A stretch of 64,000 nucleotides of DNA from Campylobacter helveticus (GCF_002080395.1 NZ_CP020478.1:694886-758885); one strand, 5' to 3'; shown: positions 35,409 through 49,216, counted from the stretch's first letter. Notes: generated by a model not told the origin, from the sequence alone. Made by a program: numbers and translations.

Positions 35409-36266
35409 TTATTCGAAAATAATAACCCCATCTTCCGTTTGGTTTGTTGTCGATGTCTTTTGTGTGTGGTTTTCTTTTTCATTATGGCTTTGTTTGCTAG
35501 GATTTTCTTCACTAAAACTTTCATTGATAAATTCGTTATACTCTTTTACATTTTGTGGCTCACTTTTACCCAAGTCTGTGGCTTTTGGGAGGTTTTTGTG
35601 AAGAGAATTTAGGGTATTTTTATAAAAAGCTAAATAGGCTTTATCGATTTCAAAAGCAGGGCGTTCTAAACCTTTGTTTAGCTGAGTTGGAACATTACTA
35701 AGCGTGGTTTTAAACATTCCCACCCCCTCACCACTTTTAATAGGATAAGTTAGTTGCACTAAAGAATCGAGCTTTGTATCGCTTGAAATGTTGGTAGTAT
35801 TTTGTGGATTATGTGCATCGGCAAATTCCATTTTGCCTTCAAATTTCAAACCGAGCTTAGAATCTATGGAATCTCCATTAAGCCACTCACTTGTTTTTTG
35901 AACTTCTTTTTCTTCAATAAAAATTTTAATCCTACCTTTGAGCGTATAATCGGGATTTTCATTATCTATCTCATAACCTCTAAGTTGAGCGATGACCTTA
36001 ATTTGCTCTTCCAAGTTTTGCTTTAAAAGCTCATTTTCTTTATCAATGCGAATTCTAAGCACAGAGTTTTCAAAATTATCCGAATAATTGTTATTTTGCT
36101 CCATAATTAAAGGCTTTAAGGCAATTTTGATGCCAGAGTTTGTTGTTTGAATTTGAGTAGGACTTTGAGGTTTAAAATTAGGCATAGATACATTTACAAA
36201 ATTTGAACTTGTGTTGGAACAAGCTATAAAAAGTAAAGTTGTACTAAGTAAAATCATTTTTTTCAT
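35409..36266 (-). CDS. lipoprotein (Cj0406-like)
   Basis: 285 residues. The signal MKKMILLSTTLLFIACSN gives a lipobox FIAC with Cys16. The mature part has KIALKPLIMEQNNN and NPDYTLKGRIKIFIEEKEVQ, and ends in a polar Glu/Lys/Thr tail. It is convergent with pyk (4 bases between stops) and divergent from lgt. In C. jejuni its neighbour lgt is the same, but pyk is not. Function unknown; probably an envelope protein. Confidence 0.8.
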   Translation of the reverse strand: MKKMILLSTTLLFIACSNTSSNFVNVSMPNFKPQSPTQIQTTNSGIKIALKPLIMEQNNNYSDNFENSVLRIRIDKENELLKQNLEEQIKVIAQLRGYEIDNENPDYTLKGRIKIFIEEKEVQKTSEWLNGDSIDSKLGLKFEGKMEFADAHNPQNTTNISSDTKLDSLVQLTYPIKSGEGVGMFKTTLSNVPTQLNKGLERPAFEIDKAYLAFYKNTLNSLHKNLPKATDLGKSEPQNVKEYNEFINESFSEENPSKQSHNEKENHTQKTSTTNQTEDGVIIFE

Positions 36267-36356
36267 CTCTAATCCTCAATTTTTAAATTTTGAGTAAATT
36301 ATATAATAAGTTTAAAGTTTTTTGTTATATTTTCTTTAAAAAATTTGGATTTAAAT

Positions 36357-37184
36357 ATGGAAATTTGGCAAAATATCTACGCAAATTTTGATGTAGTAGC
36401 TTTTAATGTTTTTGGTTTTAAAGTGCATTGGTATGGCATTATGTATGCGATAGCTTTGATTTTAGCTTTATTTTTGGCAAAATTTTTTGTAAAGAAATTT
36501 AACCTAAACATAGAAGAAAAACATTTGGATAATTATTTTATTTGGGTGGAGCTTGGTGTGATTTTAGGTGCTAGGCTTGGTTATATTTTAATTTATGATT
36601 CTAATACCCTTTATTATCTTACAAATCCTTGGCAGATTTTTAATCCTTTTGATATTAATGGCGAATTTGTAGGCATTCGCGGTATGAGTTATCACGGAGC
36701 TATTGTAGGTTTTTTGTTGGCAACTTTTCTTTTTTGTAAAAAATATAAACAAAGACTTTGGCTTTATCTTGATGTAGTGGCTTTAAGTGTTCCTTTGGCT
36801 TATGTTTTTGGGCGTGTAGGAAATTTTCTTAATCAAGAGTTATTTGGTCGCGTTACTGATGTGGCTTGGGGGATTTATGTAGATGGGATATTGCGACATC
36901 CTTCTCAGCTTTATGAGGCATTTTTGGAAGGAATTGTTGTTTTTATCATTGTTTATTTGCTTAAATTGAAGCAAAGTTTTGAGGGAGAACTTATAGTTGC
37001 TTATGCGGCAGCTTATTCTTTGGCGCGTTTTATATGCGAGTTTTATAGAGAGCCTGATTTTGGGATAGGATTTGTAGCATTTGGGCTTAGTATGGGACAA
37101 ATTTTAAGCTTATTAATGTTTGTGGGAGCTTTAATTTTTTATACTTTTTTGAAAAAAAAAAAATTAAAGTATTTTAAAGGCTAA
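36357..37184 (+). CDS. lgt: prolipoprotein diacylglyceryl transferase
   Basis: About 275 residues from the ATG at 36357 ([20 protein letters not shown]). Seven membrane segments are apparent. The Lgt signature [14 protein letters not shown] is present, plus [11 protein letters not shown] with the essential His, and HPSQLYEAF. Lgt attaches diacylglycerol to the lipobox Cys in the inner membrane, so it serves the lipoproteins on both sides of it. A TTG at 36345 is open but lacks support. Confidence 0.93.
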   Translation: MEIWQNIYANFDVVAFNVFGFKVHWYGIMYAIALILALFLAKFFVKKFNLNIEEKHLDNYFIWVELGVILGARLGYILIYDSNTLYYLTNPWQIFNPFDINGEFVGIRGMSYHGAIVGFLLATFLFCKKYKQRLWLYLDVVALSVPLAYVFGRVGNFLNQELFGRVTDVAWGIYVDGILRHPSQLYEAFLEGIVVFIIVYLLKLKQSFEGELIVAYAAAYSLARFICEFYREPDFGIGFVAFGLSMGQILSLLMFVGALIFYTFLKKKKLKYFKG

Positions 37185-37232
37185 TAAATTTATAATTAAT
37201 AGTTTTTAAATTTCATATTTTAAGGAGAAAAG

Positions 37233-38012
37233 ATGAGTGATCTTATCGAAGGTTATTTGGGTAAGAGCATTGAGGGCAAAAAAAGCAAAATGCCTGCAAA
37301 ACTGGATTTTATCCAGAGTGCTACGGGGCTTTTTTTGGGGCTTTTTATGTGGTTACATATGATTTTTGTCTCTACCATTTTGGTGAGCGAAGATTTTTTC
37401 AACTCTGTGGTGCATTTTTTAGAGTTGAAATTTGTATATGATAACCCTATGATGAGTTATATTACCTCATTTCTTGCAGCCTGTGTTTTGATTATTTTTA
37501 TCGTGCATGCGGGTTTGGCTATGAGAAAATTTCCTATCAATTTTCGTCAATATCAGCTTTTAAGAACTCACGCAAAGAAGATGAAGCACGAGGATACTAC
37601 ACTTTGGTGGGTTCAAGCTTTTACGGGTTTTGTAATGTTTTTTTTGGGTTCAGCTCATCTTATCTTCATTATCACAAATGCCGATAAAATCAGTGGTGAT
37701 ATGTCGGGCGAAAGGGTGATTAATCACTTTATGTGGCTTTTTTATATTGTTTTGCTTATTTGTGTCGAACTTCACGGAAGCATAGGACTTTACAGACTTT
37801 GTGTTAAGTGGGGTTGGTTTGAGGGTAAAAATGCTAAAGAAAGTCGTAAAAAACTTAAAATGGCGAAATGGGTTATTAGTGTATTTTTCCTAGTTTTAGG
37901 CGTATTATCCCTTGCCGCATTTGCAAAAATTGGATATGAAAATTACCAAAATCAAGCACAAAGTGCAATGATTAAAACTTATAATGGAGCAAATTATGAA
38001 TATACAATATAG
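37233..38012 (+). CDS. frdC: fumarate reductase cytochrome b subunit
   Basis: 259 residues, five membrane segments, similar to the di-heme FrdC of Wolinella. Histidines in the membrane segments ([35 protein letters not shown]) fit the four heme ligands. It links quinol oxidation to the FrdAB head. AAGGAG lies 6 bases before the ATG. It overlaps frdA by 17 bases. Confidence 0.95.
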   Translation: MSDLIEGYLGKSIEGKKSKMPAKLDFIQSATGLFLGLFMWLHMIFVSTILVSEDFFNSVVHFLELKFVYDNPMMSYITSFLAACVLIIFIVHAGLAMRKFPINFRQYQLLRTHAKKMKHEDTTLWWVQAFTGFVMFFLGSAHLIFIITNADKISGDMSGERVINHFMWLFYIVLLICVELHGSIGLYRLCVKWGWFEGKNAKESRKKLKMAKWVISVFFLVLGVLSLAAFAKIGYENYQNQAQSAMIKTYNGANYEYTI

Positions 38013-39987
38013 TGATGCTTTAGTAATAGGCGGCGGTCTAGCTGGACTTAGAGCGGCGATTGAGGTGGCTAAGAGCGGACAAAGCGTAACACTTTTAAGC
38101 ATTTGTCCCGTGAAGCGTTCTCACTCTGCAGCCGTGCAAGGTGGTATGCAAGCGAGTCTTGGAAATGGGGCTAAAGGCGAGGGCGATAATGAGGATTTGC
38201 ACTTTGCTGACACGGTAAAAGGCTCAGACTGGGGATGCGACCAAGAAGTGGCAAGAATGTTTGCTCAAACTGCACCAAAAGCAGTTAGAGAGCTTGCGGC
38301 TTGGGGTGTGCCTTGGAGTAGGGTTACAAAGGGTCCAAGAACAGTGGTAATTAACGCGCAGAAAACCGTGATTGAAGAAAAAGAAGAAGCGCACGGACTT
38401 ATTAATGCGAGAGATTTTGGTGGAACTAAAAAATGGAGAACCTGTTATATCGCTGATGCAACAGGACATTGTATGCTTTATGGCGTGGCAAATGAAGCAA
38501 TTAAACATCAGGTTAAAGTTATTGATAGAATGGAAGCTGTGAGGATTATCCACGATGGCAAGAAATGTTTAGGTGTTATTGCTAGGGATTTAACCAACGG
38601 ACAGCTTATCGCCTATATAGCAAGGGGAACTATGATAGCAACGGGAGGCTATGGTAGAATTTATAAGCAAACCACAAATGCCGTTATTTGCGAGGGAACA
38701 GGTGCGGCAATCGCTCTTGAGACAGGACTTTGCAGACTTTCTAATATGGAAGCCGTGCAGTTTCACCCAACTCCTATCGTGCCAAGTGGAATTTTGCTGA
38801 CTGAGGGTTGTCGTGGTGATGGCGGAATTTTGCGTGATGTGGATGGTTACCGCTTTATGCCTGATTATGAACCTGAGAAAAAAGAGCTTGCAAGTCGTGA
38901 TGTGGTAAGCCGTAGGATGATGGAGCATATCCGTAAGGGCAAAGGTGTGAAGAGTCCTTATGGTGACCACTTGTGGCTCGATATTTCCATTTTGGGTAGG
39001 GCACATGTTGAGAAGAATTTACGCGATGTTCAAGACATTTGTAAAACCTTTAATGGCATAGACCCAGCAGACGAAGGTCCTAAGGGCTGGGCTCCTGTGC
39101 TTCCTATGCAGCATTACTCTATGGGTGGAATTCGCACTAAGCCAACAGGTGAGAGTCAGTGGCTTGATGGACTTTTTGCTTGTGGTGAAGCGGCTTGTTG
39201 GGATATGCACGGCTTTAACCGTTTGGGTGGAAATTCTTGCGCAGAGACAGTTGTTGCAGGTATGATAGTGGGCGATTATTTTGCGGATTATTGTAAAAAT
39301 AATGGTGAAATTGTAGATACTAATGTCGTCAAAGACTTTTTAAGCAAAGAATATCAATACCTTAAATCTTTAGTTGATAAAGAAGGGCAAAATGATGTCT
39401 TTGAAATTAAAAATAGAATGAAAGAGGTAATGTGGGATAAGGTTGCCATCTTTAGAACGGGTGAGGGCTTAAAAGAGGCAGTTAATGAGCTTGAAGAGCT
39501 TTATAAAAAATCTTTAAATGTTAAAGTGCATTGCAAAGAATTAAATGCTGCAAATCCTGAGCTTGAAGAAGCTTATAGAGTGCCAAGAATGTTAAAAGTT
39601 GCTTTGTGTGTGGCTTATGGAGCTCTTTTAAGAACAGAAAGTCGTGGAGCGCATTATAGAGAAGATTATCCAAAGAGAGATGATTTAAATTGGATGAAGA
39701 GAACGCTAACCTACTGGGTTGAGGGTGAGACCTTGCCTAAGGTTGAATATGATGAGCTTGACATTATGAAGATGGAAATGCCGCCAGCATTTAGAGGATA
39801 CGGGGCAAAGGGCAACATTATAGAAAATCCTTTAAGTGAAAAGCGTCAGGCTGAAGTAGATGCGATACGCGAAAAAATGGAGAGTGAGGGCAAGGGGCGT
39901 TACGAAATTCAAAATGCTTTAATGCCTTATGAGCTTCAAGATAAATACAAAGCACCAAATCAAAGAATAGGAGTTGATTATGAGTAG
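37996..39987 (+). CDS. frdA: fumarate reductase flavoprotein subunit
   Basis: About 663 residues from the ATG at 37996 ([20 protein letters not shown]), which has GGAGCAAATT upstream. The FAD-linking His lies in [17 protein letters not shown]. The active-site parts [18 protein letters not shown] and [16 protein letters not shown] are seen. The enzyme reduces fumarate with electrons from menaquinol and, in Campylobacter, also serves as succinate dehydrogenase. It overlaps frdB. Confidence 0.97.
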   Translation: MNIQYSDALVIGGGLAGLRAAIEVAKSGQSVTLLSICPVKRSHSAAVQGGMQASLGNGAKGEGDNEDLHFADTVKGSDWGCDQEVARMFAQTAPKAVRELAAWGVPWSRVTKGPRTVVINAQKTVIEEKEEAHGLINARDFGGTKKWRTCYIADATGHCMLYGVANEAIKHQVKVIDRMEAVRIIHDGKKCLGVIARDLTNGQLIAYIARGTMIATGGYGRIYKQTTNAVICEGTGAAIALETGLCRLSNMEAVQFHPTPIVPSGILLTEGCRGDGGILRDVDGYRFMPDYEPEKKELASRDVVSRRMMEHIRKGKGVKSPYGDHLWLDISILGRAHVEKNLRDVQDICKTFNGIDPADEGPKGWAPVLPMQHYSMGGIRTKPTGESQWLDGLFACGEAACWDMHGFNRLGGNSCAETVVAGMIVGDYFADYCKNNGEIVDTNVVKDFLSKEYQYLKSLVDKEGQNDVFEIKNRMKEVMWDKVAIFRTGEGLKEAVNELEELYKKSLNVKVHCKELNAANPELEEAYRVPRMLKVALCVAYGALLRTESRGAHYREDYPKRDDLNWMKRTLTYWVEGETLPKVEYDELDIMKMEMPPAFRGYGAKGNIIENPLSEKRQAEVDAIREKMESEGKGRYEIQNALMPYELQDKYKAPNQRIGVDYE

Positions 39988-40705
39988 AAAATTAACCATA
40001 AAGGCGTTTAAATATAATCCTTTAAGTAAAATTTCAAAGCCACATTTTGTAACTTATGAGCTTGAAGAAACTCCTTTTATGACTGTTTTTGTGTGCCTCA
40101 CTCAGATCCGTGAAAAAATGGACGCAGATTTGAGTTTTGACTTTGTTTGTAGAGCTGGAATTTGCGGAAGCTGTGCGATGATGATTAATGGCGTTCCAAA
40201 GCTTGCTTGTAAAACTTTGACTAAAGACTATCCTGATGGCGTTATTGAGCTTATGCCTATGCCAGCGTTTAGACACATTAAGGATTTAAGTGTTAATACG
40301 GGCGAGTGGTTTGAGGATATGTGTAAAAGAGTGGAAAGCTGGGTGCATAATGAAAAAGAAACTGATATTTCTAAAATTGAAGAGCGCATCGAGCCTGAAG
40401 TAGCTGATGAAACATTTGAGCTTGATAGATGTATAGAGTGTGGCATTTGTGTTGCTTCGTGTGCAACTAAGTTAATGCGTCCAAATTTCATTGCTGCGAC
40501 AGGGCTTTTACGCACAGCTAGATATTTGCAAGACCCACACGACCACAGAAGCGTAGAAGATTTTTACGAGCTTGTCGGTGATGATGATGGGGTGTTTGGC
40601 TGTATGTCTTTGCTTGCTTGTGAGGATAATTGTCCTAAAGAATTGCCTCTACAAAGTAAAATTGCTTATATGAGAAGACAGCTTGTTGCGCAAAAGTGCA
40701 AATAA
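39980..40705 (+). CDS. frdB: fumarate reductase iron-sulfur subunit
   Basis: About 241 residues from the ATG at 39980, with ATAGGAG upstream. The 2Fe-2S cluster is bound by [21 protein letters not shown]. The 4Fe-4S site is [11 protein letters not shown] and the 3Fe-4S site is [16 protein letters not shown], which together form the three-cluster wire from FrdC to FrdA. It ends just before a GC-rich hairpin. Confidence 0.97.
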   Translation: MSRKLTIKAFKYNPLSKISKPHFVTYELEETPFMTVFVCLTQIREKMDADLSFDFVCRAGICGSCAMMINGVPKLACKTLTKDYPDGVIELMPMPAFRHIKDLSVNTGEWFEDMCKRVESWVHNEKETDISKIEERIEPEVADETFELDRCIECGICVASCATKLMRPNFIAATGLLRTARYLQDPHDHRSVEDFYELVGDDDGVFGCMSLLACEDNCPKELPLQSKIAYMRRQLVAQKCK

Positions 40706-40710
40706 AAATT

Positions 40711-40730
40711 TCCCCCTTTTTCAAGGGGGA
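40711..40730 (+). terminator. hairpin after frdB that also contains the ribosome site of the next gene
   Basis: TCCCCC (40711-40716) pairs with GGGGGA (40725-40730) across the loop TTTTTCAA, right after the frdB stop, followed by TTTTG. The 3' arm AAGGGGGA is also the Shine-Dalgarno sequence of the dynamin gene that starts at 40736. It can therefore act as a weak terminator, an mRNA end protector for frdCAB, or a mask of the next start. Confidence 0.6.
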
Positions 40731-40735
40731 TTTTG

Positions 40736-42919
40736 ATGCAAATACTCTTTCAAAGACTTTGGCAAAATCGTCTGCAGTTTTTAGATTTTAATTCCAATTT
40801 TAGTAATTCATCAAACCTTGATATTAGTGAGTTTGCTATTATTTTGAGTGTTGATGAGACAAATTATGATAGATATTTTCTCTTAAAAGAATTTGCAAAT
40901 ATTATGAAGAAAATTGCTTTAAGAGTTGATATTTTTAGCATTCAATATGCTCAAATTTGCACTTTAAATCTTTTGCGAAGAGGATTTTTAAATAAAAGAG
41001 ACTTACTGAAAGCCTTAAAGATTTTAGAAAGCATTACAAATAATGATTTAATCATAGAATTTGTGGAAAGTGTAAATTTAGAAGAGCTCGATAAAAAAAC
41101 ATTTTTTAATACTACTTTTGGCAAGTTGGATTCTATAAATCTCAAGCTTCAAACGCTTGCTTTAAATGAGACTAATAGGCAAAATTTACAAAAAGCTTTG
41201 GAAAAATTTCAAAATTTAGATTTTAATGTCGCCATTACGGGTGTGATGAACGCGGGTAAATCAAGCCTTTTAAATGCTTTACTCAAAGAAGAGTTTTTGG
41301 GCGTTTCAAATATACCAGAGACGGCAAATTTAAGCGTTTTGCGATATGGGGAGTCTAAAAAGGCAAAAGTATATTTTTGGAGTGAAAAGGAATGGCAAAA
41401 TATACTTTTAAATTCTAAATTTAGTGTTGAGCTTGAAAGTTTTGTCAATGGGCTTTCGAAAAAATATCATATCGATGAGTATATACAAAAAGATGGTTTG
41501 ATAAAGGAAATTTCGCAAGAAGAGCTTAAGGAATTTAGTAGCGCGAAAAATCAAATTTCAGCTTTTATTAAAAAGATTGAGCTTGAGGCAAATTTAGAAT
41601 TTTTGCAAAATAATATTTCCATAGTGGATACTCCGGGACTTGATGATGTTGTCGTTCAAAGAGAATTATTAACAAGAGAATATATAAAACAAAGCGATTT
41701 TTTAATCCACCTAATGAACGCTTCGCAAAGTCTTACACAAAAAGATATGGAATTTTTAGTTGAATGCCTTTTAAATTCGCGTTTAGGTAAATTTTTGGTT
41801 GTTTTAACTAAGGCGGATTTATTAAATCAAGAAGATTTAAAAGAGGTTATAAATTACACGAAAGCTTCATTAAAGGCAGGGCTTGAGGGCAAAGAAATGT
41901 TGGTGGAAAAAATCGACTTTCTTTGTGTGAGTGCAAAAAAAGCAAATGATTTTTATAAGCACTTGGTAAGCGAGGAAGAATTTAAGCAAAGCGGGATGAA
42001 AGAATTTGAGGCGTATTTGTTTGATGCTCTTTATAGCGGAGAGAAGAGTAAAACGGCTTTAAATGCTTATAGAAAAGAGCTTGGTTTGGAGCTTATGCAA
42101 ATTTTAAGCGATTATGAAGCTCAAAATACACTCTTTAAAGAAAATTCTTACGCCACACAAGATGAAAATGCAAAATTTTTGCTTGAATTTAAAAAACAAG
42201 AAGAAGAGCTTTTAAATGCTAAAGAGGACATTAAAAATTCTATTTTTAAATTAGAAAATTCGCAAAATGATATTGCTTCGCTTGTTTTACTTTTAGCTAA
42301 GAAGCTTAAAGAGCGTTTGGTCGATGAGCTAAAATATCTTAAAGTTAAGGCTCAAAAGCCAGATTTAAATCGAATTTTAAGTATGGTTGATATTACGGCA
42401 AGAGACGGCATTAATGATATTTTGAGGGAAGTAAAATTTGAGAATTTGAAAAAAATCGATGAACTTAAAACAAATTTAAGTTTAAAATATAGCTTTTTAC
42501 AAGAGGAATTTGATAGTGGCTTTGAAGATTTTAAAGATAAGATTTCAAAGGCGATAGAGGATATTTTTACTGCGGATAAATTTGCACTCTTAAAACTAGA
42601 ACTTAGTCAAATTATACAAGAGAAAAATGATATTTTTACGATGGAAAAAAGATTAGATGAGGCTGTTGTTAAAGGCTTTGAGGGTTTTGAGCTTGATAAG
42701 GTTTTGGAAAATTTAGAGATAAATATGAGTTTTTTTAATTTTTTAAATGAAAAATTGGTGCATTTTGAAAAAAGCGTCAAGGAAAAATTAAAAAATCTTA
42801 CTCATTTGCTTAAAAATTTAGAAAAAGAACAATTTGATTTTACCCAAAATTATGAAGAAAATTTGAAGAAAATTACCCAACTTAAAGAGCTTCAAAAGGA
42901 ACTTTTAAATGCAAATTGA
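40736..42919 (+). CDS. dynamin-like GTPase, first of a pair (Cj0411-like)
   Basis: 727 residues. G1 is GVMNAGKSSLLNALL near 169-183, G3 is DTPGLDD, and G4 is TKADLLN. The N-terminal ~160 residues are a helical bundle with IEFVESVNLEELDKKTF. The C-terminal half is long helices typical of bacterial dynamin-like proteins that remodel or tether membranes. In C. jejuni, Cj0411/Cj0412 form a hetero-assembly (DLP1/DLP2). The upstream TTG at 40733 is less likely than the ATG at 40736. Confidence 0.88.
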   Translation: MQILFQRLWQNRLQFLDFNSNFSNSSNLDISEFAIILSVDETNYDRYFLLKEFANIMKKIALRVDIFSIQYAQICTLNLLRRGFLNKRDLLKALKILESITNNDLIIEFVESVNLEELDKKTFFNTTFGKLDSINLKLQTLALNETNRQNLQKALEKFQNLDFNVAITGVMNAGKSSLLNALLKEEFLGVSNIPETANLSVLRYGESKKAKVYFWSEKEWQNILLNSKFSVELESFVNGLSKKYHIDEYIQKDGLIKEISQEELKEFSSAKNQISAFIKKIELEANLEFLQNNISIVDTPGLDDVVVQRELLTREYIKQSDFLIHLMNASQSLTQKDMEFLVECLLNSRLGKFLVVLTKADLLNQEDLKEVINYTKASLKAGLEGKEMLVEKIDFLCVSAKKANDFYKHLVSEEEFKQSGMKEFEAYLFDALYSGEKSKTALNAYRKELGLELMQILSDYEAQNTLFKENSYATQDENAKFLLEFKKQEEELLNAKEDIKNSIFKLENSQNDIASLVLLLAKKLKERLVDELKYLKVKAQKPDLNRILSMVDITARDGINDILREVKFENLKKIDELKTNLSLKYSFLQEEFDSGFEDFKDKISKAIEDIFTADKFALLKLELSQIIQEKNDIFTMEKRLDEAVVKGFEGFELDKVLENLEINMSFFNFLNEKLVHFEKSVKEKLKNLTHLLKNLEKEQFDFTQNYEENLKKITQLKELQKELLNAN

Positions 42920-44738
42920 ACTTTTGGAAAATTTTATCAATGCTTATGAAAATGCTTATAAAAAAGAATTTGATGAGAGTTTTGAGGGTAGGGTAAAGGT
43001 ACTTTGTAAAGAGTTTGATGAACCTTTTATGCATCTTAGCTTGGGCTTAAAAGAGCGTTTAAAAGAGCTTATTTTTTCGTTGGATAAAAATATACAAGTT
43101 GCTATTATTGGGCAGTTTTCTAGTGGCAAATCAAGTCTTTTAAATTTGATTTTAAAGCGTGAATGTTTGCCTACTGGTGTTGTGCCTGTTACTTTTAAGC
43201 CGACTTTTTTGCACTATGGTGAAGATTATTTTTTGCGAGTGGAATTTGAAGATGGTAGCGATGTGATTACAAGCCTTAGTGAGCTTGAATTTTATACTGA
43301 CCAAAGAAAAAATGTAAAGGAAGCTAGAGGAATTCACATTTATGCTCCCATTGAGCTTTTAAAAAATTTAACTCTTGTTGATACTCCGGGGCTTAATGCA
43401 AACGAGAGTGATACGCTGACGACTTTTAAAGAGCTTGAAAATATCCATTGTGCCATTTGGCTTAGTTTGATTGATAATGCGGGTAAAAAAAGTGAAGAAG
43501 ACGCCATAAAAGCAAATTTAAAGCTTTTGGGTCAAAATAGTCTTTGCGTTTTAAATCAAAAAGATAAGTTAAGCGAGGTGGAGCTTGATAGAGTTCTTAA
43601 GTATGCAAAGGGAATTTTTGGTAAATATTTTAGTCAAATTATAGCCATCTCTTGTAAAGAGGCTAAGGAAAAAGAAAAGTATGAAAACTCAAATTTTAAC
43701 GCTTTATTAAAATATCTAGAAAATATCAATGCAAAGGATTTGAAGCGCGAATTTAGCAAAAGAAAAATGCTAGAATTTTGTCAAATTACGAAAGAGGAAA
43801 ATATTCTTTTTAATACTATTTTTGATGAGCTTGAGTTGAAATTTGAAAATTATGAAGCGTATTTGAGAGACTATTTTGCTAATTTGAAAGATAAGATTAA
43901 GCTTCTAAATCATCAAATTTTAGAGCAGCTCAAAAGTATAGCTCAGCGCTTAAGTGTGGAAATTTTTGGCTTCGTTAAGGAAAGAGAAAATTCTTTTTAT
44001 AAGGAAGCGCAAGGTTTTTTAAAGAAAAATTTATATTATAAATATGATTATAAAGCTCCATATATTTCAAGCGATGACGCATTTTTAGCTATGTTTTATC
44101 ATTCTGATGTAATGAGCAAGGAATTTAGGCGGATTAAAAAAGAATTTGAACTTTCTTTTGAAGATTTAAAGAGGCATTTAGGGGAGAGTTTTGAGATTTT
44201 AAAAAAAGAAATTTTGCTTTTTAAAGCGAGAATTTCAAATCTTCAAAAGGATGATTTTTTGCAAAGTGAAGAAAATTTCGCCGACATTAGAGCTTTTGCT
44301 AGTGCGAGTGAAGAATATTTTTTACGCGATTTTGAAAATGCTTTGCTTAAAAATAATCTAGATTTAGAGCTTTTTTTTGAGAAATTAAATCTTAAAGCTT
44401 TTGCAAATTATGAAAATGCTTGTAAATTAAGTTTGAGTTTTTTTAGTCGTAAAATCAATGAGAGTCGCACATTTTACGAGCTTGATAGCTCTCAATTTTC
44501 TCTATACTATCCTAAAAAAAGTGAAATTTATGAGAGAGTTTTAAATGAGCTTAATGTTTATGAATTTGAAAATTTACTTATCGCAAAACCTGCAATTTTA
44601 AGAATCGTTAATACGCTTTTAGAGCAAAATTTAACTCTAATTTCACAAAAAAAAGTTTTGATTAGAGCTAAAAAAGAAGAAAATAATAAGCGTTTAAATT
44701 ATATTTTAGCACTAGAAGAGAGGATTAAGGCTTTATGA
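42909..44738 (+). CDS. dynamin-like GTPase, second of a pair (Cj0412-like)
   Basis: 609 residues, overlapping the first dynamin gene by 11 bases. G1 is GQFSSGKSSLLNLIL at 68-82, the G2 threonine is in VPVTFKPTFL, G3 is DTPGLNANES, and G4 is NQKDKLSE. The remaining ~370 residues are coiled-coil stalk, and the segment near 555-580 is apolar enough to serve as a lipid-binding paddle. Co-translation with the first gene fits a heteromeric complex. Confidence 0.88.
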   Translation: MQIELLENFINAYENAYKKEFDESFEGRVKVLCKEFDEPFMHLSLGLKERLKELIFSLDKNIQVAIIGQFSSGKSSLLNLILKRECLPTGVVPVTFKPTFLHYGEDYFLRVEFEDGSDVITSLSELEFYTDQRKNVKEARGIHIYAPIELLKNLTLVDTPGLNANESDTLTTFKELENIHCAIWLSLIDNAGKKSEEDAIKANLKLLGQNSLCVLNQKDKLSEVELDRVLKYAKGIFGKYFSQIIAISCKEAKEKEKYENSNFNALLKYLENINAKDLKREFSKRKMLEFCQITKEENILFNTIFDELELKFENYEAYLRDYFANLKDKIKLLNHQILEQLKSIAQRLSVEIFGFVKERENSFYKEAQGFLKKNLYYKYDYKAPYISSDDAFLAMFYHSDVMSKEFRRIKKEFELSFEDLKRHLGESFEILKKEILLFKARISNLQKDDFLQSEENFADIRAFASASEEYFLRDFENALLKNNLDLELFFEKLNLKAFANYENACKLSLSFFSRKINESRTFYELDSSQFSLYYPKKSEIYERVLNELNVYEFENLLIAKPAILRIVNTLLEQNLTLISQKKVLIRAKKEENNKRLNYILALEERIKAL

Positions 44739-45439
44739 AAAAATTAATTTTATTGATATTTTTAATATTTAATGGACTTTTGGCACAAGATATTGAAAAG
44801 GCTTTAAAGCTTTATGAGGGCAATAAATTCGCCAAAGCTTACGAGCTTTTTGAAAGTTTGTGCGAAAAAGATAGTCCAAGGGCTTGTTTTTCTTTAGGTT
44901 ATATGAATGAAAAAGCCCAGGGCGTTCCAAGAGATATGAAAAAAGCGTATAAATTCTATGATAAGTCGTGTAAATTTGGATATGCGGTAGCTTGTTCAAA
45001 TTTGGCTTTAAGTTTAGAGGAAAATGGATATAAAGATGAGGCAATTTTGGCTTACAATAGGGCTTGTAAGTTGGGTAATGCAAAGAGCTGTAATAATATC
45101 GCCTTGTTTTATGAGGAAGAAAGAGATAGTGAATTAAGCCTTTATTTTTACAAAAAATCTTGCGAATTAAAAGATGCTAATGCTTGTTATAAGCTTGGAC
45201 TATTTTATGAGAAAGGCGAGTGGGTTAGACAGAATTTAAATACCGCTTTACATTTTTATTCTAAATCTTGCACTTTGGGTTTGGGTGAAAGTTGCTATAT
45301 TTTAGGGAGATACAACCAGCTTGAAAAAAAAGATATGAAAAAGGCTAAGCGTTATTTTGGTATGGCTTGCGATAAAAAACATAAAGAAGCCTGTGTGGCA
45401 TATAGGGAATTTAATGATAGGGGCATTGATATCCATTAA
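44735..45439 (+). CDS. secreted cysteine-rich Sel1-repeat protein (Cj0413-like)
   Basis: 234 residues with a Sec signal (MKKLILLIFLIFNGLLAQ). About six 36-residue Sel1 repeats follow, each with a pair of cysteines (ACFSLGYMNEKAQGVPRDMK; SCELKDANACYKLGLFYEKG), as in the Helicobacter Hcp family, where they form disulfides in the periplasm. The role is probably protein binding. Its ATG overlaps the dynamin stop by four bases. Confidence 0.85.
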   Translation: MKKLILLIFLIFNGLLAQDIEKALKLYEGNKFAKAYELFESLCEKDSPRACFSLGYMNEKAQGVPRDMKKAYKFYDKSCKFGYAVACSNLALSLEENGYKDEAILAYNRACKLGNAKSCNNIALFYEEERDSELSLYFYKKSCELKDANACYKLGLFYEKGEWVRQNLNTALHFYSKSCTLGLGESCYILGRYNQLEKKDMKKAKRYFGMACDKKHKEACVAYREFNDRGIDIH

Positions 45440-45477
45440 AATATAATTCCCAATTCCCTCCCTAATTTCATCTTCCC

Positions 45478-45498
45478 TTAAGTTTCTTTATGTATAAT
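45478..45498 (+). promoter_or_regulatory. promoter of the 23S-5S rRNA unit
   Basis: TTAAGTTTCTTTATG runs into TATAAT at 45493-45498. This fits the Campylobacter vegetative promoter: an extended TATAAT with a periodic T-rich upstream part and no classical -35. It lies ~530 bases ahead of the 23S gene and no 16S or tRNA follows. Confidence 0.6.
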
Positions 45499-45544
45499 TT
45501 CAACTTTCACTTTCTAAATAGCATTACAACACTCTTAGAAAGGC

Positions 45545-45554
45545 GTTCTTTAAC
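45545..45554 (+). promoter_or_regulatory. boxA-like antitermination site in the rRNA leader
   Basis: GTTCTTTAAC, in AGGCGTTCTTTAACTTATC, resembles the boxA sequence (TGCTCTTTAACA) of bacterial rRNA leaders, which loads the Nus complex. It is preceded by a short CTCTTAGAAAGGCG stretch where a boxB-like hairpin would lie. Confidence 0.5.
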
Positions 45555-45560
45555 TTATCA

Positions 45561-45594
45561 TTGTTAAGAGTCACAAGCAAGTTTTAATAAAAAC
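45561..45594 (+). other. outer rRNA processing stem, left arm
   Basis: GCAAGTTTTAATAAAAC (45577-45593) and TTGTTAAGAG (45561-45570) are complementary to GTTTTATTAAAACTTGC and CTCTTAACA (49260-49284) beyond the 23S gene, so the leader and trailer can pair across the whole unit. Confidence 0.6.
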
Positions 45595-45827
45595 AATTTT
45601 ACTGAACTTGTTAAAGGGTAAAACAAATTTATCTTTTCTTTAGTGTTACTAATAAAAGAAATTAAAAATTATACTTTTTTAATTTTCCTAAGTTTATAAA
45701 CTCATCTCTTAAATGATTTAAGGATTAGTTTAAAATAAAAGCTAAAGACAAGTTTCAAACTCACAGCTTAGTTTCTTTGATTAAGTGTTTGAATGCTTTC
45801 CGTCTTAAGATAAAGAGTTTTATCATT

Positions 45828-45850
45828 AAACTTTAGCAAGGAAGTGATGC
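45828..45850 (+). other. 23S RNase III processing stem, left arm
   Basis: AAACTTTAGCAAGGAAGTGATGC pairs with 49217-49239 as a 23-base-pair helix (14 perfect pairs plus G-U pairs). A long helix flanking the mature 23S ends is the usual RNase III substrate. Confidence 0.75.
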
Positions 45851-46024
45851 GTTTTAGAATCAAACATAACACAATAAGTTTATTATGTTATAAAACTTTT
45901 TTAGTTTAAGGAAATAAGTTAAGGTAACTTCTAGTTAAGCTTAATATTTTATTAGGTTTGGCGGGGTAGGCCTTTAGCTTGCTTCTTAGTCAAGGCTTTG
46001 CCTTGACGCTAAAGAAGGTTAAAA

Positions 46025-49210
<3,186 letters not shown>

Positions 49211-49216
49211 TATAAA

